A DNA stretch of 64,000 nt from Syncephalis fuscata (GCA_025786725.1 JAHLTZ010000053.1:1-64000); one strand, 5' to 3'. Counted from the stretch's first letter, positions 1 to 13,660 are shown. Notes: generated from the sequence alone by a model not told the origin. Numbers and translations: made by a program.

Positions 1-319
1 CAATTTGACACAAGCGCCCTGACTAACATAACTGACATTAACGCTATGTTTTGCATGACCCCTATTTATTACATCGATAAAGGGAGCTATTCTATTTTGA
101 GCCCCCTGCTTTAAACTGGGGGACAAAAAGATCAATAGCTTAAATATTAAACCGTCGATCAGTTTTAATACTGAGAATTGTTGTTTGTTGAAGCGATGAT
201 ATGCCAACTCCGTATTATTTTCAATATCCGATGTGTGTAAATAATGGATAAATAATAGTAATAAACAAGTGTTGATCCATATTATTGTTGCTGTAAAGTA
301 TTCAGGCAGTATAATTTAA

Positions 320-430
320 TATTTAATGTCACTCACCACCCATCATCATGTTCAATATATTGAATGTTATTAAATAAAGCTATTTTAAGCACAAATCATA
401 CTAAATGGCTAATAAATTCAATTTAGTTGT
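320..430 (+). repeat. dispersed repeat, fragment related to the 31.1-31.9 kb hairpin
   Basis: This stretch contains a CACTCACCACCCATCATC block, then GAATGTTATTAA, then CTAAATGGCTAATAAATT. The same ordered blocks occur at about 31815-31930 and 58500-58595 (plus) and inverted at about 31145-31190. It looks like a terminal fragment of a dispersed non-coding element. Confidence 0.5.
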
Positions 431-540
431 ATACTAATGTTAAATGACACACAATATTTTATACAACGATGCAGTTTATTTAACTCAATTAACAAGTATC
501 AAAATTAAAAGTTAAAAATGAAATGGTACATAGCATGTAT

Positions 541-884
541 ATATTAACGTAACAACAACCAGTGCGGAATGGCATGGAATTGCGATCATATGGCTTCCAT
601 TAATTTTCAATTAATCTTCCTACACACAGCTAACAATGATTGGTCTTAAATGTTTCAAAGAAATCAAATAAAATGCTACATTGTTTATTTAAATGCTTAA
701 AATAGCAGCTATTGATACAATGTTCTGTTACAATTAATCAATTATATTTTATGAAAACAATAATGGACAATAATATTATATTAATATTTATTGTAAATGA
801 TGACTTAAACACAAATCAATTGATAGAATTATTACGATTAATTGCGTAAAAAGCTTTACTACCCTGGGGAGAGTCAAAGTAAAA
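541..884 (+). mobile_element. Fanzor-like transposon relic, copy 4 (C-terminal end)
   Basis: The plus strand keeps the C-terminal zinc-ribbon/RuvC-III part of a Fanzor (eukaryotic TnpB-like RNA-guided nuclease) reading frame: a CG..WNxDxMAS-type motif near 560-600 with the acidic residue still Asp, then a stop and an FQRNQ-like tail near 650-670. The same block occurs at 11.65-11.79 kb and, inverted, at 39.65-39.75 and 46.42-46.50 kb. The right end (about 866-884) carries the family terminal motif GAGAGTCAAAGTAAAA. I could not locate the left end; it may lie before the window or be interrupted by the dispersed repeat at about 320-430. The fragment has in-frame stops and no intact N-terminus, so it is dead. 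Family assignment is by motif memory, not a search. Confidence 0.55.
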
Positions 885-2004
885 CTCGGCCATTAAAACA
901 TTGTGATATCCATTTATTATTGTTGTCATTCCATCACCCTAGACTACCCGTTGTGTATCCAAATTTCCAAATTTAGTAATCTATTAATTAATTACTGTTA
1001 GTCTCTCAAACTGTCCTACATCAGGCAATGACATTCATTGCCTCCTTCGTTCTGATACATTCCTCCTATTTTCACCACCTCCATTTCTTCTTCTTCTTCT
1101 TCTTCTTCCTATATTCTATGCCTATTCGTTAGCCGCCAGTTCTATTTTATCTCGTCGACTACTTATGCTTAATATACTCTATCGCACTCTTGTTATTTTG
1201 ACGCTATTCGTTTTGTGAATTTGCAAGTACTGTGAAACTGATTGCTGGCCAAATAATTCAGTCTATCGTTCACCACGCAATTTTGGAAAGTCGTTTTGAT
1301 TCTGCATAGTAGTTCTTTGCTTTCCTGTTTAGGTGTAAGCACGTAGTACTATAGCTCCTTGTATGAAAGGCTGTACTGTTTTTATTATTATTGTGCAGCA
1401 CCTGCATAACTGTTTGCAACGGTTTGCAACTGCTATCCTATTGAATTAGTACCTGCTAGTTGACGACGTGCATCTTCCGCTAACAGCGCTGGCCTCGAGG
1501 TCTTATATTCAAGCCCTTAGTATTTAATTTCAAGCTAGTATTTATCTTTTTACTTTATTATTTGACTTTTCAATCCTGCGTAATCTTCTGAGAGCATTGT
1601 CGTGGCGCCATAGTTGGCGTCTAACTAGCTGCTACCTAACACCGCTTTATAATTCTCCGCTCATCTCTACTCTTTATTTTTAACGTTTTATTCTGCGCTG
1701 CATTCGTATATTTTAATACTTCCAATCGCACTGCAACAGCTGCAGTATTTATTTTAATTTAGCACTTACTAAAAAGGACCTTAATCACCGTCTTATTGAC
1801 TATTGTTAGTACTATTGGTACTGGTCTTCCTTTTACTGCTACTACATTACTACTACAACTACTACTACAACTACTACTACAACTTAGCGTTCATATTAAT
1901 TAACGCGCTTTTGTCATCTATTTTATTCATTTACATTTACATTTACATTTACAGCATTTACACGATTGCTATCTTGTTGACCAGGAGCATATTCGTTATT
2001 CACG
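885..2004. other. intergenic region and leader of histone-fold gene 1
   Basis: I see no convincing gene here. The stretch turns pyrimidine-rich towards the downstream start and holds a (TTC)n run near 1086-1110 and TAC/AAC triplet runs near 1845-1885. That is compatible with promoter plus 5' untranslated leader of the gene starting at 2005. Confidence 0.5.
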
Positions 2005-5000
2005 ATGACTGAATCTCTAGAAGGTATGTTGTACAGATTACTATAATGGTCCAAGCTACTGAATAGAATGAGAGAGATAAAGGATATGCTGTTCTCTCTC
2101 TCTTTCACTTTAATCGCAAGTGAATTCTAATGTATACTAATGAATTTCCGTTTATTAGAAGCGCGATATATTTCACTGCCTGCGGCACGTACAATTTGTC
2201 GTCATCTTAGTTTAGAAAACATCACCGATGATGCACTCTCGCTTATCAACTCGTTTCTTGATGACTTTCTCAGCCAGTTGGTAGAAATGGTCATGCAACG
2301 GAAACGTCGTCTTGTCGTGTCTACAGCACGTAGTGCCGTCTATGGCCTACTACCAGCCGGATCATTTGCCACCGATTGCGTTGCAGTGGCTGATCAAATG
2401 CAGCATCGCACTGGTGTTGAGCGTGGCTGGCCTGAACGTCCAGAGGCCGTGGTACCTGGCTATGTGCATGAACGTCTGCGCAACATTACACTTGTCCACA
2501 TTCTAGGCGATACATCAGCCAATAATACTAATAGCCATACAGGTAGTAATTCGGTACTAAGTGAAGCAGATGCCATTTCAGGCTCTACTGCGCGCTATCT
2601 TACCGGCATACTCGAACATATTGGTCGACAATTGCTAGCTTATGCTGTTGAGAATGCCTATGGAATGCGCCGTGATACTGTGGAGCTTGAAGATGCGACA
2701 CGTGCGTTACACTTTGATGCCCAGATTAAGCATCTACTCGACCACATGTCGTTTCGTGATCATTCAACGGTAGGTACCCGTTTCTTGGGTGGTATTATTG
2801 TGTGTATGAAGTTTATTACTTTATAACAATTATATGTGCCAAGTATATATGTATCAGAACAAAAAGGGCTCTGATACAATATATGTGTGCATAAACCGTT
2901 TTAAATTTTATGTGGGGACATGATAACAGATATGGTCTACATTGTATTATACCAATCTATTTCAATCTTTCTATTTTGAATCTTGTGTGTGGACATACAT
3001 GTGTCTGTGCGTGTGTGTATGGAAAGAGTAACAGATATGTATGATAGTCGTGTGTACAGTAATGGTAGCACTGTTAATACAACCACACAGTTGTTAGATC
3101 ATGCTGTAACAAAACCGGTATCGTTTCACTTGTTACTCTTTATCTAAGGCCATACTACTATTCTTTGTCTGTTTCCTCTATACGTATTGTATTTTTTAAC
3201 CTTTTGCTAATTCCGCCTCTGGCACTGTAGATATTGCATAATATTTCGCTGCCAGCCCCGTCATACGCACATACCAGCAGCAGTAGTTCGTCTTTACCAC
3301 TAACTGCGTCCTCTGCTAGTAGCATGACATCGGTTAATAAGCCTCGTTTGTCGCCAGGTCTCTCACCGAAACTACCTCCGCGTGCCCCTGGCCGTCAATT
3401 AAACGCACAAATGGATTCTCCTATGTTGTATTCACAATCCACGGATGGCACAAACATCCAGGATCAATTGGATACATCGCCATTACCTCCGTATGCAGAT
3501 TTAGAACCGAGTAGGCACTCTACAGATGCAACAATGTCTTCCCGGTCGTTCCCCGATTTTGCTTATCCGAATAATGATAGCAACAACGGCGAATATAGTA
3601 ACAACAACAATAACACAAGTACAAGCGATAACGGTTATATCCATAATAGTAAAATACGTAAATATTCGGCCGATAGTGCGTTTGGTAAGTTTTACCAAGT
3701 CATTCCGAGTTCTTAATAACCATATTGGTTATTTTTTTAGATTCCACTACAAAGTCAGTGCAATTAGAACGCAGCACAGCACCGACAACGCCTACGGGTT
3801 CTATTACTACACCCACACTTAGTCATTCCAGTTCTAACGGTGCATTGGGCAAATTATTTCGCCAATTTCGCGGTAAACGTCTAGACGATAATAGTTTACC
3901 GCCCACACCAACACCACCAGCACAACCACCGATGCCGCTATCTGCCACTTCATTAAACTTTAATCGATCGGATAGTACCGGTCGACATCAGCCTACCAAT
4001 TCGATTTCATCAATGGCCAGTGATCCATCTCATGGTGGGCGTCATACGAAATCGTATTCGATAAAGGTTGAGCCAGTTGAGACGGCATCGGTATTGGGCC
4101 GTTCAACAAGTAGCGAAGAAAGTGATCACAGTGTACAGCTTACACCAGCAAAGCGACGTACGCCCAATCTATCGCTTCGAATATCAAAAAGCCAGGGCGA
4201 TTTACGACGTAAACATAACGAACTTGCATCACCAAAGTCTTTAACGGTAAGTAATTAAACGATATAATGTAAATAAATAAATGATTAATGTTAACTATAG
4301 TCACGGGATAAAATGATGGAGTTTGAAGCACTTATTAGTACAACAGAAACAAAAAAGATGTCATTGACTCCGGCAAGAATGCGCACTATTGAGTCGAATG
4401 ATCATAAAAAGCTACAGCCTCGTGATCCAGCACGAGCATTAAAAAAGCTATTTTCATCGGCTACAAATAGTGTGTCAAATGCTTCTAATAAATCACGGCC
4501 TTTATCAATTAATCTACGAAGAAAAGGTACATCTAAATCACAGCCTACTTCACCTACAAAGCCAGATATAGAAGTGCCACCTATGCCTACAGATGCTGAT
4601 ACTTTCCACAGTTTTAACAATATTTCGCAGCATCAAACGACTTCTATGCCATCATTAGCACAGCCAGCATCAGTTAGCGATAAACCCCGGCAACGATCTA
4701 AACGTGCTTTAAAGCATGTTGGTCGAATGGAAGCTTTAGGCGAAGATATTCATGAAGAGGCTACCGATGATGACTCATTACCGGCAACATCACGTAGCCA
4801 AAGTCCGGCTTCAATTGCCACTAATTCGACACCACGAACTACAGCATCACGACCGGCATTACCACCACAGTTAAGTGTTACGGCCGAGTCATCTGAAGCT
4901 GTGGCACAACATGGTGAACCAGTATTATCACCAGGACGTTATTCACTTAGTGTTGCAGCCCCTCGACCATGGGTAGAGGTACAACGGCCAGTATCTACAG

Positions 5001-6603
5001 ATACATCTACTTATAACAACAACATTAATCATGGCTATACTCATCAGCAACAGCAATACGTGAGTGGTAGTGTTTCAATGACCGCATTAGAAACATCATT
5101 ACACACACCATCAAAGAGCCAGCCTAGTCTGCCCAGTCCTCGATCATCAAGAATTACTCGACGCACTCTATCTGAAGAGAGGCATCAAGCAAACAAGCCA
5201 CAAGATGTACCAACAATGGAAGTAAGATATGAATCACCACGTAGTACTCCGCCGAGTTCACGATCATTTGCTGACTTGGAACGTGAGCATCGTGCCAAAA
5301 TGGAACTATCTATGTCACGTAGTTCATCGCGTGATAGTAGTAATCGTCGTAATTTGACCATTACTGATGATAATAGCGTATTAGTACCTCCTACACGATG
5401 TGCTTCATCGTCAACACTCGAAAAAGGAACGACAATGCGTGCAACGCCCAAGCCTATTACACCTGCAAAACTGCCATTGATAGAATCATCGGCTGCATCA
5501 ACGCTGCCTAGTGAAACAAGACGTCCTTTGGTAAAATCGCTTTCGTATAACAGTACAATGAATACACATACACAAGCAGGTGACCGTACATCGATTTGTT
5601 CAATCAATTCGTTTGTAACAGCTAATGAGAGTGATTACGAAGGACGGTCACGTTGTACAAGCGATGCCGCTGATATGAATACCAATCAGCATACGGTAAT
5701 GCCACGCTCACGTAATATTACAATCAATACACGTAAAGAGTCGACTGCACCATTAAATGCCATTTCAGCACTTGTAACACCTCCAGGAAATGATATGCCA
5801 ATTCAAATGCATGTTGAAAAGCATAATATGACTCGATCCACTGAGTATAACGTGTCTGTAATACCCAGCATGCAATTTGACAACACGTTAGAACATGCAC
5901 TTTCTTCTCCTTCTCCTTCATCTATTATTAGCGTATCTGAAATTACTTATTCAGTTGATTCACCTACCATACCGCCTACTACCATGATAGCAACAACAAC
6001 AACAACAACAACAATGGTACCATCACCACTGTTCTCACCACTTAATCATGTTGATACGCAACAGCCACCACAAGTAGTGGCACGGGAAAAGGCCGAATTA
6101 CGGCGAGCGTATAGTTTTGGCAGTCTAAGTCACCACGCCCTCATCGTGACTTTATGCAAATTGATTTATCGATCTGGCAATCACCAGATCTTCAATCGCC
6201 TACACGATCATCGATTACTTCGCCTACCTATGAAGCATCGGCCTTTTCCTATGTCACCTCACCGGCTATTGGCACGGCACCACCACAACTACCACCGCTA
6301 TCTAACCACCTTACCAAGATCCTTAGTAGCGACACACTACCATCGATAACGTCACCGTTAGCCACTTGTCGCGATAACGATGTGGATGCACAGCGTATGA
6401 TTGTACAACTACAGGAACAAGTGGCAAGTCTACAACGCCAACTAAAATCTGAACGAGCAATGCGTCAAGAACTAGAAGAGCTTGTCACTTGTCTTGAACA
6501 ATTGAGACATAAGGAAATATTTGGTAATAGTAGTAATGGTAGTGAATCCAATTTTGTATCCACACATGTTGCCAGTGCTGCTGATCACAGTAGTAATGTT
6601 TAG
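2005..6603 (+). CDS. histone-fold-like protein with long Ser-rich tail (paralogue 1; one frame break)
   Basis: Five exons are proposed: 2005-2023, 2159-2769, 3231-3684, 3741-4246, 4301-6603 (about 1297 aa if one missing base near 6121-6138 is restored). The start was chosen because a 19-nt first exon with a GTATGT donor restores the exon 1/exon 2 boundary seen in the tandem paralogue at 7602. The N-terminal ~210 residues look like two helical, histone-fold-like units: one beginning ISLPAARTICRHL, the second around GSTARYLTGILEHIG. A low-complexity Ser/Thr/Pro tail of over 1000 residues follows. Exon 5 opens with an EFE...MSLTPARM motif shared with the paralogue, and a coiled coil lies near the C-terminus (QLQEQVASLQRQL). 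The reading frame steps -1 between about 6121 and 6138 with no plausible intron. A nuclear or cortical scaffold role is conceivable; function is unknown. Confidence 0.7.
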
Positions 6604-7601
6604 TTATTTTTTACGTATGTTATTTTTGTTGTTATTTTCGATATTATTTTAAAGTTAAATGAATATAAATTTATATGGTTATTGCATTAAATTATTTAGA
6701 TTAGATTATTTATTATTATCAACGATATACGGTATATTACTTGATTGTATATTGGTGAATTGCAGATTATATACTATGTAGTCTATTTTATTCCATTTTA
6801 CTAACCAGTATGTTAGACGCTGATTATTGGTGATTTCATGACCCACGTGGATCTTTTCATGCATCTCAATACATAATATTGTGTGAGTGATCATACAGGC
6901 ATGGATTTAATGCCAATTCATTCTCCATGCTTCTATTGCCTAATTAAATAGCCATTGTGTATTAATTCAAATACCGCTTAAATGTCCGTCTTTCTGATCT
7001 ACAACTAGCCAATCACTTTGCGTACTTCCCTTGACTTGTTTCTGACTTGAAATAATGAACACACACACACACACATTGTGTGAATATAGGTGAGTGTATT
7101 AAATTGTATAGGTGGATGGAGTACAAGTTACTGAACGCGTGCTTACTTTGACGGGTTCGATATGCACACATCACTCACTCATTCATTTATTCATTGAAGT
7201 GCACGTATACACACACACACACACACATTTCTTTTCTACTCTTTCACCTTCAAACTATACTTGCTGTATTAAATACTACTGCCTGCTATTAACAATACAC
7301 AAGCTATTTCTTCTTTTTCTATTATTACACTATTATTATATTATTATTACTTATTCTAGTACTTTTTATTTTACTTGTTTGTTTGCTTGCTTGCTTATTC
7401 TGTTTGGTGGCGGGTCTTGTTGGTCATCTTATTGTTGGTCACTCTTTCCGTTTACATCATCCTTGCTTTGTCGGTTAAAGACTCGTCGGTATTGCGTGTA
7501 CGCCACGAGTAATAATAGCAATAATAGCTATAATAGTCACTACTATTTATTGTTAGACTGATTGCACCGCGTGCACAGCTGTCTATTCATACTAGTTACT
7601 C
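6604..7601. other. intergenic region between the tandem paralogues
   Basis: No gene is visible. There are (CA)n runs near 7058-7075 and 7209-7228. From about 7300 the sequence is a pyrimidine-rich leader resembling the one upstream of the first paralogue. Confidence 0.45.
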
Positions 7602-10600
7602 ATGGCTGCCCCGGCCGCAAACGACAAGTCTTTCCTTGAGTTGGGTAAGTACTTGGGACGCCGTGCCTATTCTCAAAGTATAACACGACTAATTTTTGTA
7701 CAACCGGTTTCTGTATGGCATAGACGTGCGCTATGTATCGCCCCGTGCGGCTAAATCTATTGTCGCCCAATGCGGTAAAATTAAGCCCACTACTGAGACA
7801 CTCCAGTCGGTCAATGCGTTCCTCGATGAATTAATTATGCATTGTGCACAGCTATTGTATACACAACGCCAATCGGGAAAATCATTTCCGATCGATGTTG
7901 AACAAGCGAAACTTGTACTAAGTGAACTTATAGAGCCAGGTGTATTTTATAATGAGCTTTTATCGGCTGCAGCAGTGGCAGTACGCCACCAATTGCGCAC
8001 TCCCAAATCACCTGGTCCACAGTCGACATTTGGTTCATTGACGGCCGCGACAATTACATCGGCCGATGCATTGGCCCAGCTTTTACGGGCCCGCTGTCTT
8101 TATTATAGTACACTAGGCGGTGATGCATCTAGTTTCCAAGCCGCTTGGGAATCAGATATTATTGATATGCAATCAGCGGTGTTCTTTGCCACTGCCGTTG
8201 AATTTATTGGTATGCATGCATTAAGAGAGGGTGCACGTGTTGCACTATACAAGGAGCGTCCACTAGTTCGCATGCAAGATACATATAATGTATTGGCGAC
8301 CGATGAAGCAGTAGGTCCATTCTTTCAACAAACGGCCATATACCGTAATTTAAAGGTAAGTTTAATGATCCTTTTGTTTTGGTTTGTCCATATGTATTTT
8401 GTTTTATTTTTATTTTGAATGATCGCTGAATAGCACGGTCGATATTACAGTATAACAGTATTAGTATAGCATTAGTATAGCATTAGTATTAGTAATATTA
8501 GTTTATTAGTATTAGTACTGCTGTAAACGATTGGCTTAGCGTTAACATTACAAAATGATATATTATTACGATAAATCGTAATATCAATATTTTCTTTTAT
8601 CCATCGATAGCAATTATTATTGTCGGCTAAAGCGTCTGCATCTTCCACTCGTTTATCCTCTGCTACTGCATTACAGGCACACGTAACTGTAGAACCAGTC
8701 CCACAACTAAGTGCTGCAAAATATCCTGATTTGCAACCATCTATTTCACCAGGTAAGTACATTAATGCAATTGCTATTGTTACATCATTCATTTAATTAA
8801 ATATATACAAATAGCCACATCTCTTTTATTAACGGATGAGTCAAGTAGAAGCCCATTAGCGACTAAATCACCAACTGTTGATCGTTCAGATACTGATCGT
8901 TTGCAATCACCCAGCAGTGGACATCAAGCGGCCAATCAAAGTGAAGCACCTCTTAGTAGTAGCCGCGAACGTTCACGTGGCAGTTCTGATGCATTGTCAT
9001 CAAAGCAGTCAAATGAAGGTAATGAAGTATGGCGTGTTATGGGTCTCAATAGTCCTACACGCACTACAGATCAAGTAAGTTATTTAGAATGACATATTAA
9101 TAATACATTTATGTATTAATATGATTATGTGTACTATTAGGCATTGGAATTTGAAGATTTATTAAAGGGAAAAGATACCATTAAAGTATCATTGACTCCT
9201 AATCGACTTAATAACATTGAAGTGGCAAAGAATGTGGCACCTATTAGACCACGTGCAGCTCAAAAGAATAATATTAGTCTTTTGACTGGCCGACGGGCCA
9301 GTATTGTACCACCTCAAAGTAAAGGCAGCCTGCTTACCCCGCCAGCTATTGGCGATGACGATAATAGTGATCTTAGCGCTGATGAAGATATAGATGATCA
9401 AGGACATCCACGCAAGAGAGGTGAAACTTTATATGAGTTTCTTAATAGTACAGGTCCTGAAGATTTGCCGCCTAATAGCCGTGCTGGAGTTAAAAAGCAA
9501 GCATCACACTCTGGCAATCTTAATTCAGTACGTGAGGAAGCGAATGGAAGTGCTACGCGGCCCAATGGTGCTCGTTTCAACACTGTTACTGGTGCGCCTG
9601 GTGAAAGTTTCTCATCCCACTCTATGAGTGGATCACAGGCTAATAATAATAATAATAATACCAACAAATACGACGATAGTGATGATGACGACGATGATAT
9701 ACTACTTGCAGGGCAGAGACGTCGTAAAGAACCCAAAGAAGAGTCGCTGGCCGACTTTCTACGCAGCACAGGGCCACCAGAACCAGTGACGACAGCTTCT
9801 ACTTCTCCGTCACCTGTTCCTACTAAACGTCCTAGTCGTGGTATGATGCGTTTATTTTCACGGTTTAACAGTGGTTCATCAGCCTCACCACCCAACTCTA
9901 ATGGAACTGACCAAGTATCGCGCCGTTCCTCAGTCAATGGCTCAATGTCGATGAATGGTACGTCCGAGTCGCCTCTTAACTCAACAGGAAGCGCCAGTTC
10001 TCGTCGTCATATTGCCATTAAAATTCCTTATTCTCCTCCACTTTCTGAACCAACTGCTTTGCGGTCACCTATTCTACCATCTCCACCTATGGCTTCACCA
10101 AAGCCTGTATGTGAAGAACGTGGCACACAAGCAAGTGAACCAATCATTGCTACTAAGGAAAAAGGTACTCTGGCACCTTTACCAGTTATGGCAGAGATTG
10201 GTATACAAACAGATGTTATTGTCGAAGTTATTCCTGAGCCAGAAGCTGTTGAAGAGAAGGTCGAGCCTATTGTCGAGCCAGTTGAAACACTGGATGCTGA
10301 GACACAAACTGAATTTGAAATAAATGCAGCCGTAGAAACAGAAGTTGTTGAGCCAAAAGTACCTAGCCAGACTAAAGTAATTCAGGTTGATCTAGCACCA
10401 AAGGATATATCATTGCCAAAATCCACTGCCGAGGAAGAAATAGAATTACTTGAAACGGAAGAAGAACGTGAAGCAGCACGCCAACAGCTAGCAGCAAGTG
10501 AAGAGATAATTCGTGTTCCAGCTGCTGTACTAGATTTAATTCGTGAAGCACTTCCTACACTTATCGAATCAGGAGAAGTTAATACTTGTATGGAGTTTTT

Positions 10601-10823
10601 GGAAGAACTACTTACAAGTGGTACATCAGTACGTCTTGTGAATAGCGAGACACAAACACGTCTTAGCAGTAACGATTGGCTATTCCAGCCTACTGTGCTG
10701 TCAAGTAAAACGATTAAGGATGTGGCAACATCGGCCGTAACTACTTGCGACAATTCAACGGCAACAACATCGATGCTCACTGCAGTACCAGTGTTACCTG
10801 AGCGTCGTCGATCCATTGTTTAA
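7602..10823 (+). CDS. histone-fold-like protein with long acidic/Ser-rich tail (paralogue 2)
   Basis: Five exons join without frame conflict: 7602-7644, 7724-8355, 8611-8752, 8815-9074, 9141-10823, giving 919 aa. Exon positions and phases match those of the upstream gene, including the intron just before the EFEDLL...VSLTPNRL motif, so the two are tandem duplicates. The N-terminal ~225 residues are predicted helical and histone-fold-like (VSPRAAKSIVAQC..., then AVFFATAVEFIGMHAL). The tail holds two LxxFLxSTGPxE motifs about 100 residues apart, an Asp-run (near 9672-9700), poly-Asn, and a Glu-rich region with repeated (T/I)Q(T/A)-type turns. Function is not recognised. The family resemblance is to fungal histone-fold proteins with Ser-rich extensions, but I cannot name an orthologue. 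Confidence 0.75.
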
Positions 10824-11271
10824 ATGGCGCTTTTGTATCAATCAGATATTACCTAACCGTATTGACATCTGCCCATCATTTTTTCTTTTTCCATTGAAGT
10901 TATAATAATAGTAATAATAATAATAATACAATAATTATTAATGTGTTGTAATAATGTTGGCCATAGTAAATGTAATCATCGGTGTTATACAGCTCAACAA
11001 TAATTAATTGCCATATCTAGAGTACATAATTAGAGACTAACAAATAAACAATAACCTATAAATATGCGTATAGAAAATACCCTATAATAAATTAAATTGC
11101 ATTTAATACCTTGTTCAAGTGGATAATCGTGTAAGTTTAAATTACTAACAAATTCATATAAAAATACATACAAGCATTATTAAATATATTTATAGAATTT
11201 CAAAAAGCAATTATATATACAATTTTTTAATACGGTTTAGATAGCAAACGATCATTGAACAATCAGAGCTA
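10824..11271. other. intergenic, AT-rich
   Basis: This is the 3' flank of paralogue 2, with a (TAA)n run near 10905-10930. Nothing else is recognisable. Confidence 0.4.
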
Positions 11272-11930
11272 TTGCACTTTGACTTTTATATCTTTTATTT
11301 ACTTATTTCGCTTACTTTTTTAATACTTTTAGACAACTTTAAACATTTATCTATCACTATTACATGTATAATATTACATCCGACATTAATTAATTCATGT
11401 GTAAGCCATCAATACAGCAATGTAATTAATTAGTTATATTTATTATTGTTTTAATATATACATTGTCATTTATAGTATTAATTGTTTAAAATGCCATTTA
11501 TTTAGTCAGATTACTTACAGAAGAAGTGGCTGTTTAATAAACAACACTTATAATTATTATATTAATATTGATCTTACATTGCAAATATGCCCAAAATGCA
11601 ACAGTAGAATATTAGAAAACAGAAGAGATCATTCAGATGCAATAATCCATACTGTACATAAATGCAACAGCAACAAATGCGGAGCGATATGGAATTGCAA
11701 TCATGTAGCTTCTATTAATATTCGATCAATTTCTCTACACATGAGCAACAACAATAATTGGCCTCAAATGTTCCAAAGAAATCAAATAGTATGTTACACT
11801 ATTTATTTAAATCAATTTATTAACAATATTTTAATAGGAAGTAATATAACTATGTTGTGCATAATAACGACATGACTCTGATTTGAGCGAATTTTTGCTA
11901 TGAGGCTTCAAATGTGAGAGTCAAAATAAA
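11272..11930 (+). mobile_element. Fanzor-like TIR element, copy 3 (decayed)
   Basis: The element is bounded on the left by TTGCACTTTGACTTTT and on the right by GTGAGAGTCAAAATAAA, a degraded version of the terminal inverted repeat TTTTACTTTGACTCTC seen at the 39.5 and 46.3 kb copies. A 98-residue open frame at 11579-11875 starts in a CPKCNSR zinc-ribbon half, continues through a second Cys pair (KCNSNKC), and then has WNCNHVAS where Fanzor/TnpB proteins have WNRDxxAS. The RuvC-III acidic residue is therefore Asn here and the product would be catalytically dead. No N-terminal nuclease part remains. It is an internal-deletion derivative of a once larger element. Confidence 0.6.
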
Positions 11931-12382
11931 TGTTAGTCAAGACAATAAATTGTACTTTCCCTATTTTACAAAGCTACACTTTTCTTATTAATATTTAATA
12001 ATAAAACTATGTTCTCTCTCTCTCGTACGACCAGCCTTAATATTAAATAGTTTTACATGCCATGAAGTATATTATAACTGATAGTTTTCAACAGTATAGA
12101 ATGTTATATTGCTCAAACCATGATACACAAGTCTGGCTATTTTAGTGTAACATTTGCTTTCATTGTATTTAATGATCATAATGAACCAGACTAATCTAGA
12201 CCGCCTATGTTTTAGCATTGCATTCTGCAGTAATACAGGTTTTACTATATATAGTTCATGATGCATGGGGATAATACATATTTATGCTTATTATTCATTA
12301 ATGTGCTCAAAACCTTGTATAACTAACATCAGATATAATAAGACACACACCCATGACAATATATATATCTTGCAACATTGAT
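11931..12382. other. intergenic, AT-rich
   Basis: No gene is seen. The stretch lies between the Fanzor-like relic and the left arm of the 7TM inverted repeat. Confidence 0.4.
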
Positions 12383-13660
12383 TTTAATAGGCGAAAAATC
12401 CATTTACTCATACTTTTAGTCGTATAAACTTTTAAAACTTACAATAGCCATCCACTTACTTGACTATTTATTCTTCTTATACTAATACAAATAATTCATC
12501 TTGTTTATACTATATTATAACAACAACAACAATGCCATTTATTGACGATAGCCGCGGTGTAAACCGTGAGCGACTGAATCATCTTTCAAAAGAATGGAAT
12601 ATGACTGTTGATTCGCTTGGCAATATACAATTATACGATTTTTACATGCAAGCTACCGGTAATATTCACGAGCAGCGCAATCGATTACTAGGCATTCAAA
12701 TGCAGATGGTGTTGTTATATATAGTGCTGTATGTATCTACACACAACTGTATTACTGCCAGTAGAATGATTATAGCACGACCGTATACAATAGCCGCATG
12801 GTGCTGTTTAATTCCATCTTTTATGGGTTTTCTAGCTGGAACATTTGTTATAATTGCGGCACTAGGCGGTTCAATGGCTTGTCGAGAAATTATACTGATA
12901 AATGTAGCTGGAATGGCCATTGTTAATCCATGTAACAGTTTGGTCTTACTTCAAAAAACATATTTAATACTATCACGTCCAAAATGGATTATATACATTG
13001 GTACTCCGCTTATACTAGCTCAACTAAGCTTTATAACTGTGCTTTTCTATAGCATATTTACTATCGAAACAAAAGTCGGCTGCGTAGATTATCATCCAAA
13101 GCTGTTTTTATGGTATTGGTTTTCTGTTTCTATGCCTGGTAACATACTGTTTTCTGTCCTTTTTAGTCGGATTGCACTAAAGCAATATCGGATGTTTGGC
13201 TCAGACATGTGGAAGCGATTAGCCCGTGATGGTTTACAAATAATGTCCATGACTGTGCTGTGCAATACTATATGCTGTGTGGCCGTTGTGTCTCGAATCG
13301 GAGGAGATAATGCTGATCTATTCTTTATTGTCGATTGGTAAGGGGTGGTAATATATAATATTGCGTAAACTAATTGGTCAATATATAGGGTGGTTATTGC
13401 TACGCTACTGGCCAAACACTGTAAAATAATGCGCAAAACTAGGGGTGAATCAACCCGACCCAAGACCAAATATATGCTTGGTGTATCACAAATTACTACT
13501 GCAGCGCCAACGGCAGAAAATGATAGCTTGAAATATAAAATATAGGCCGCTTTTATATATCGTAAAAATTACAATTAAGTTAATAAATTGTAAATATCAT
13601 TATATATGCGTAAAAGGTTATATAAGCTTGTTATTTTTGATTTTTTAAAAAACTACTCAT
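12383..13660. repeat. inverted repeat, left arm (1,278 bp)
   Basis: By eye this arm is identical to the reverse complement of 16468-17745. It spans the promoter, both exons, the intron and the 3' flank of 7TM gene A. Outside the arms identity stops abruptly at about 12382 and decays after 13660. The ~2.8-kb spacer contains 7TM copy B. Confidence 0.85.
12532..13545 (+). CDS. seven-transmembrane receptor-like protein A
   Basis: There are two exons, 12532-13337 and 13389-13545, joined in phase 2 through a GTAAGG...TATATAG intron; the product is 320 aa. The start at MPFIDDS follows an A/C-rich leader and is conserved in all four copies. About seven hydrophobic segments are visible: roughly residues 62-85, 92-115, 125-150, 158-180, 195-220, 240-262, and the last completed by exon 2 (VVIATLLAKH). 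A basic, Thr-rich cytoplasmic tail follows. The length and topology are those of a small G-protein-coupled-receptor-like protein, but I cannot assign it to a named class. The gene is identical to copy C at 16589-17596. The 7TM-RGS protein at 25.4-27.3 kb is a possible pathway partner by inference only. Confidence 0.75.

Noticed and set aside
1803-2012. Hydrophobic 69-codon frame before histone-fold gene 1
   Set aside because: It comes from TAC/AAC triplet repeats and overlaps the start codon region in another frame.
9398-9937. 179-codon minus-strand open frame
   Set aside because: It is antisense to the Ser/Asp-rich tail of histone-fold paralogue 2 and has no independent support.
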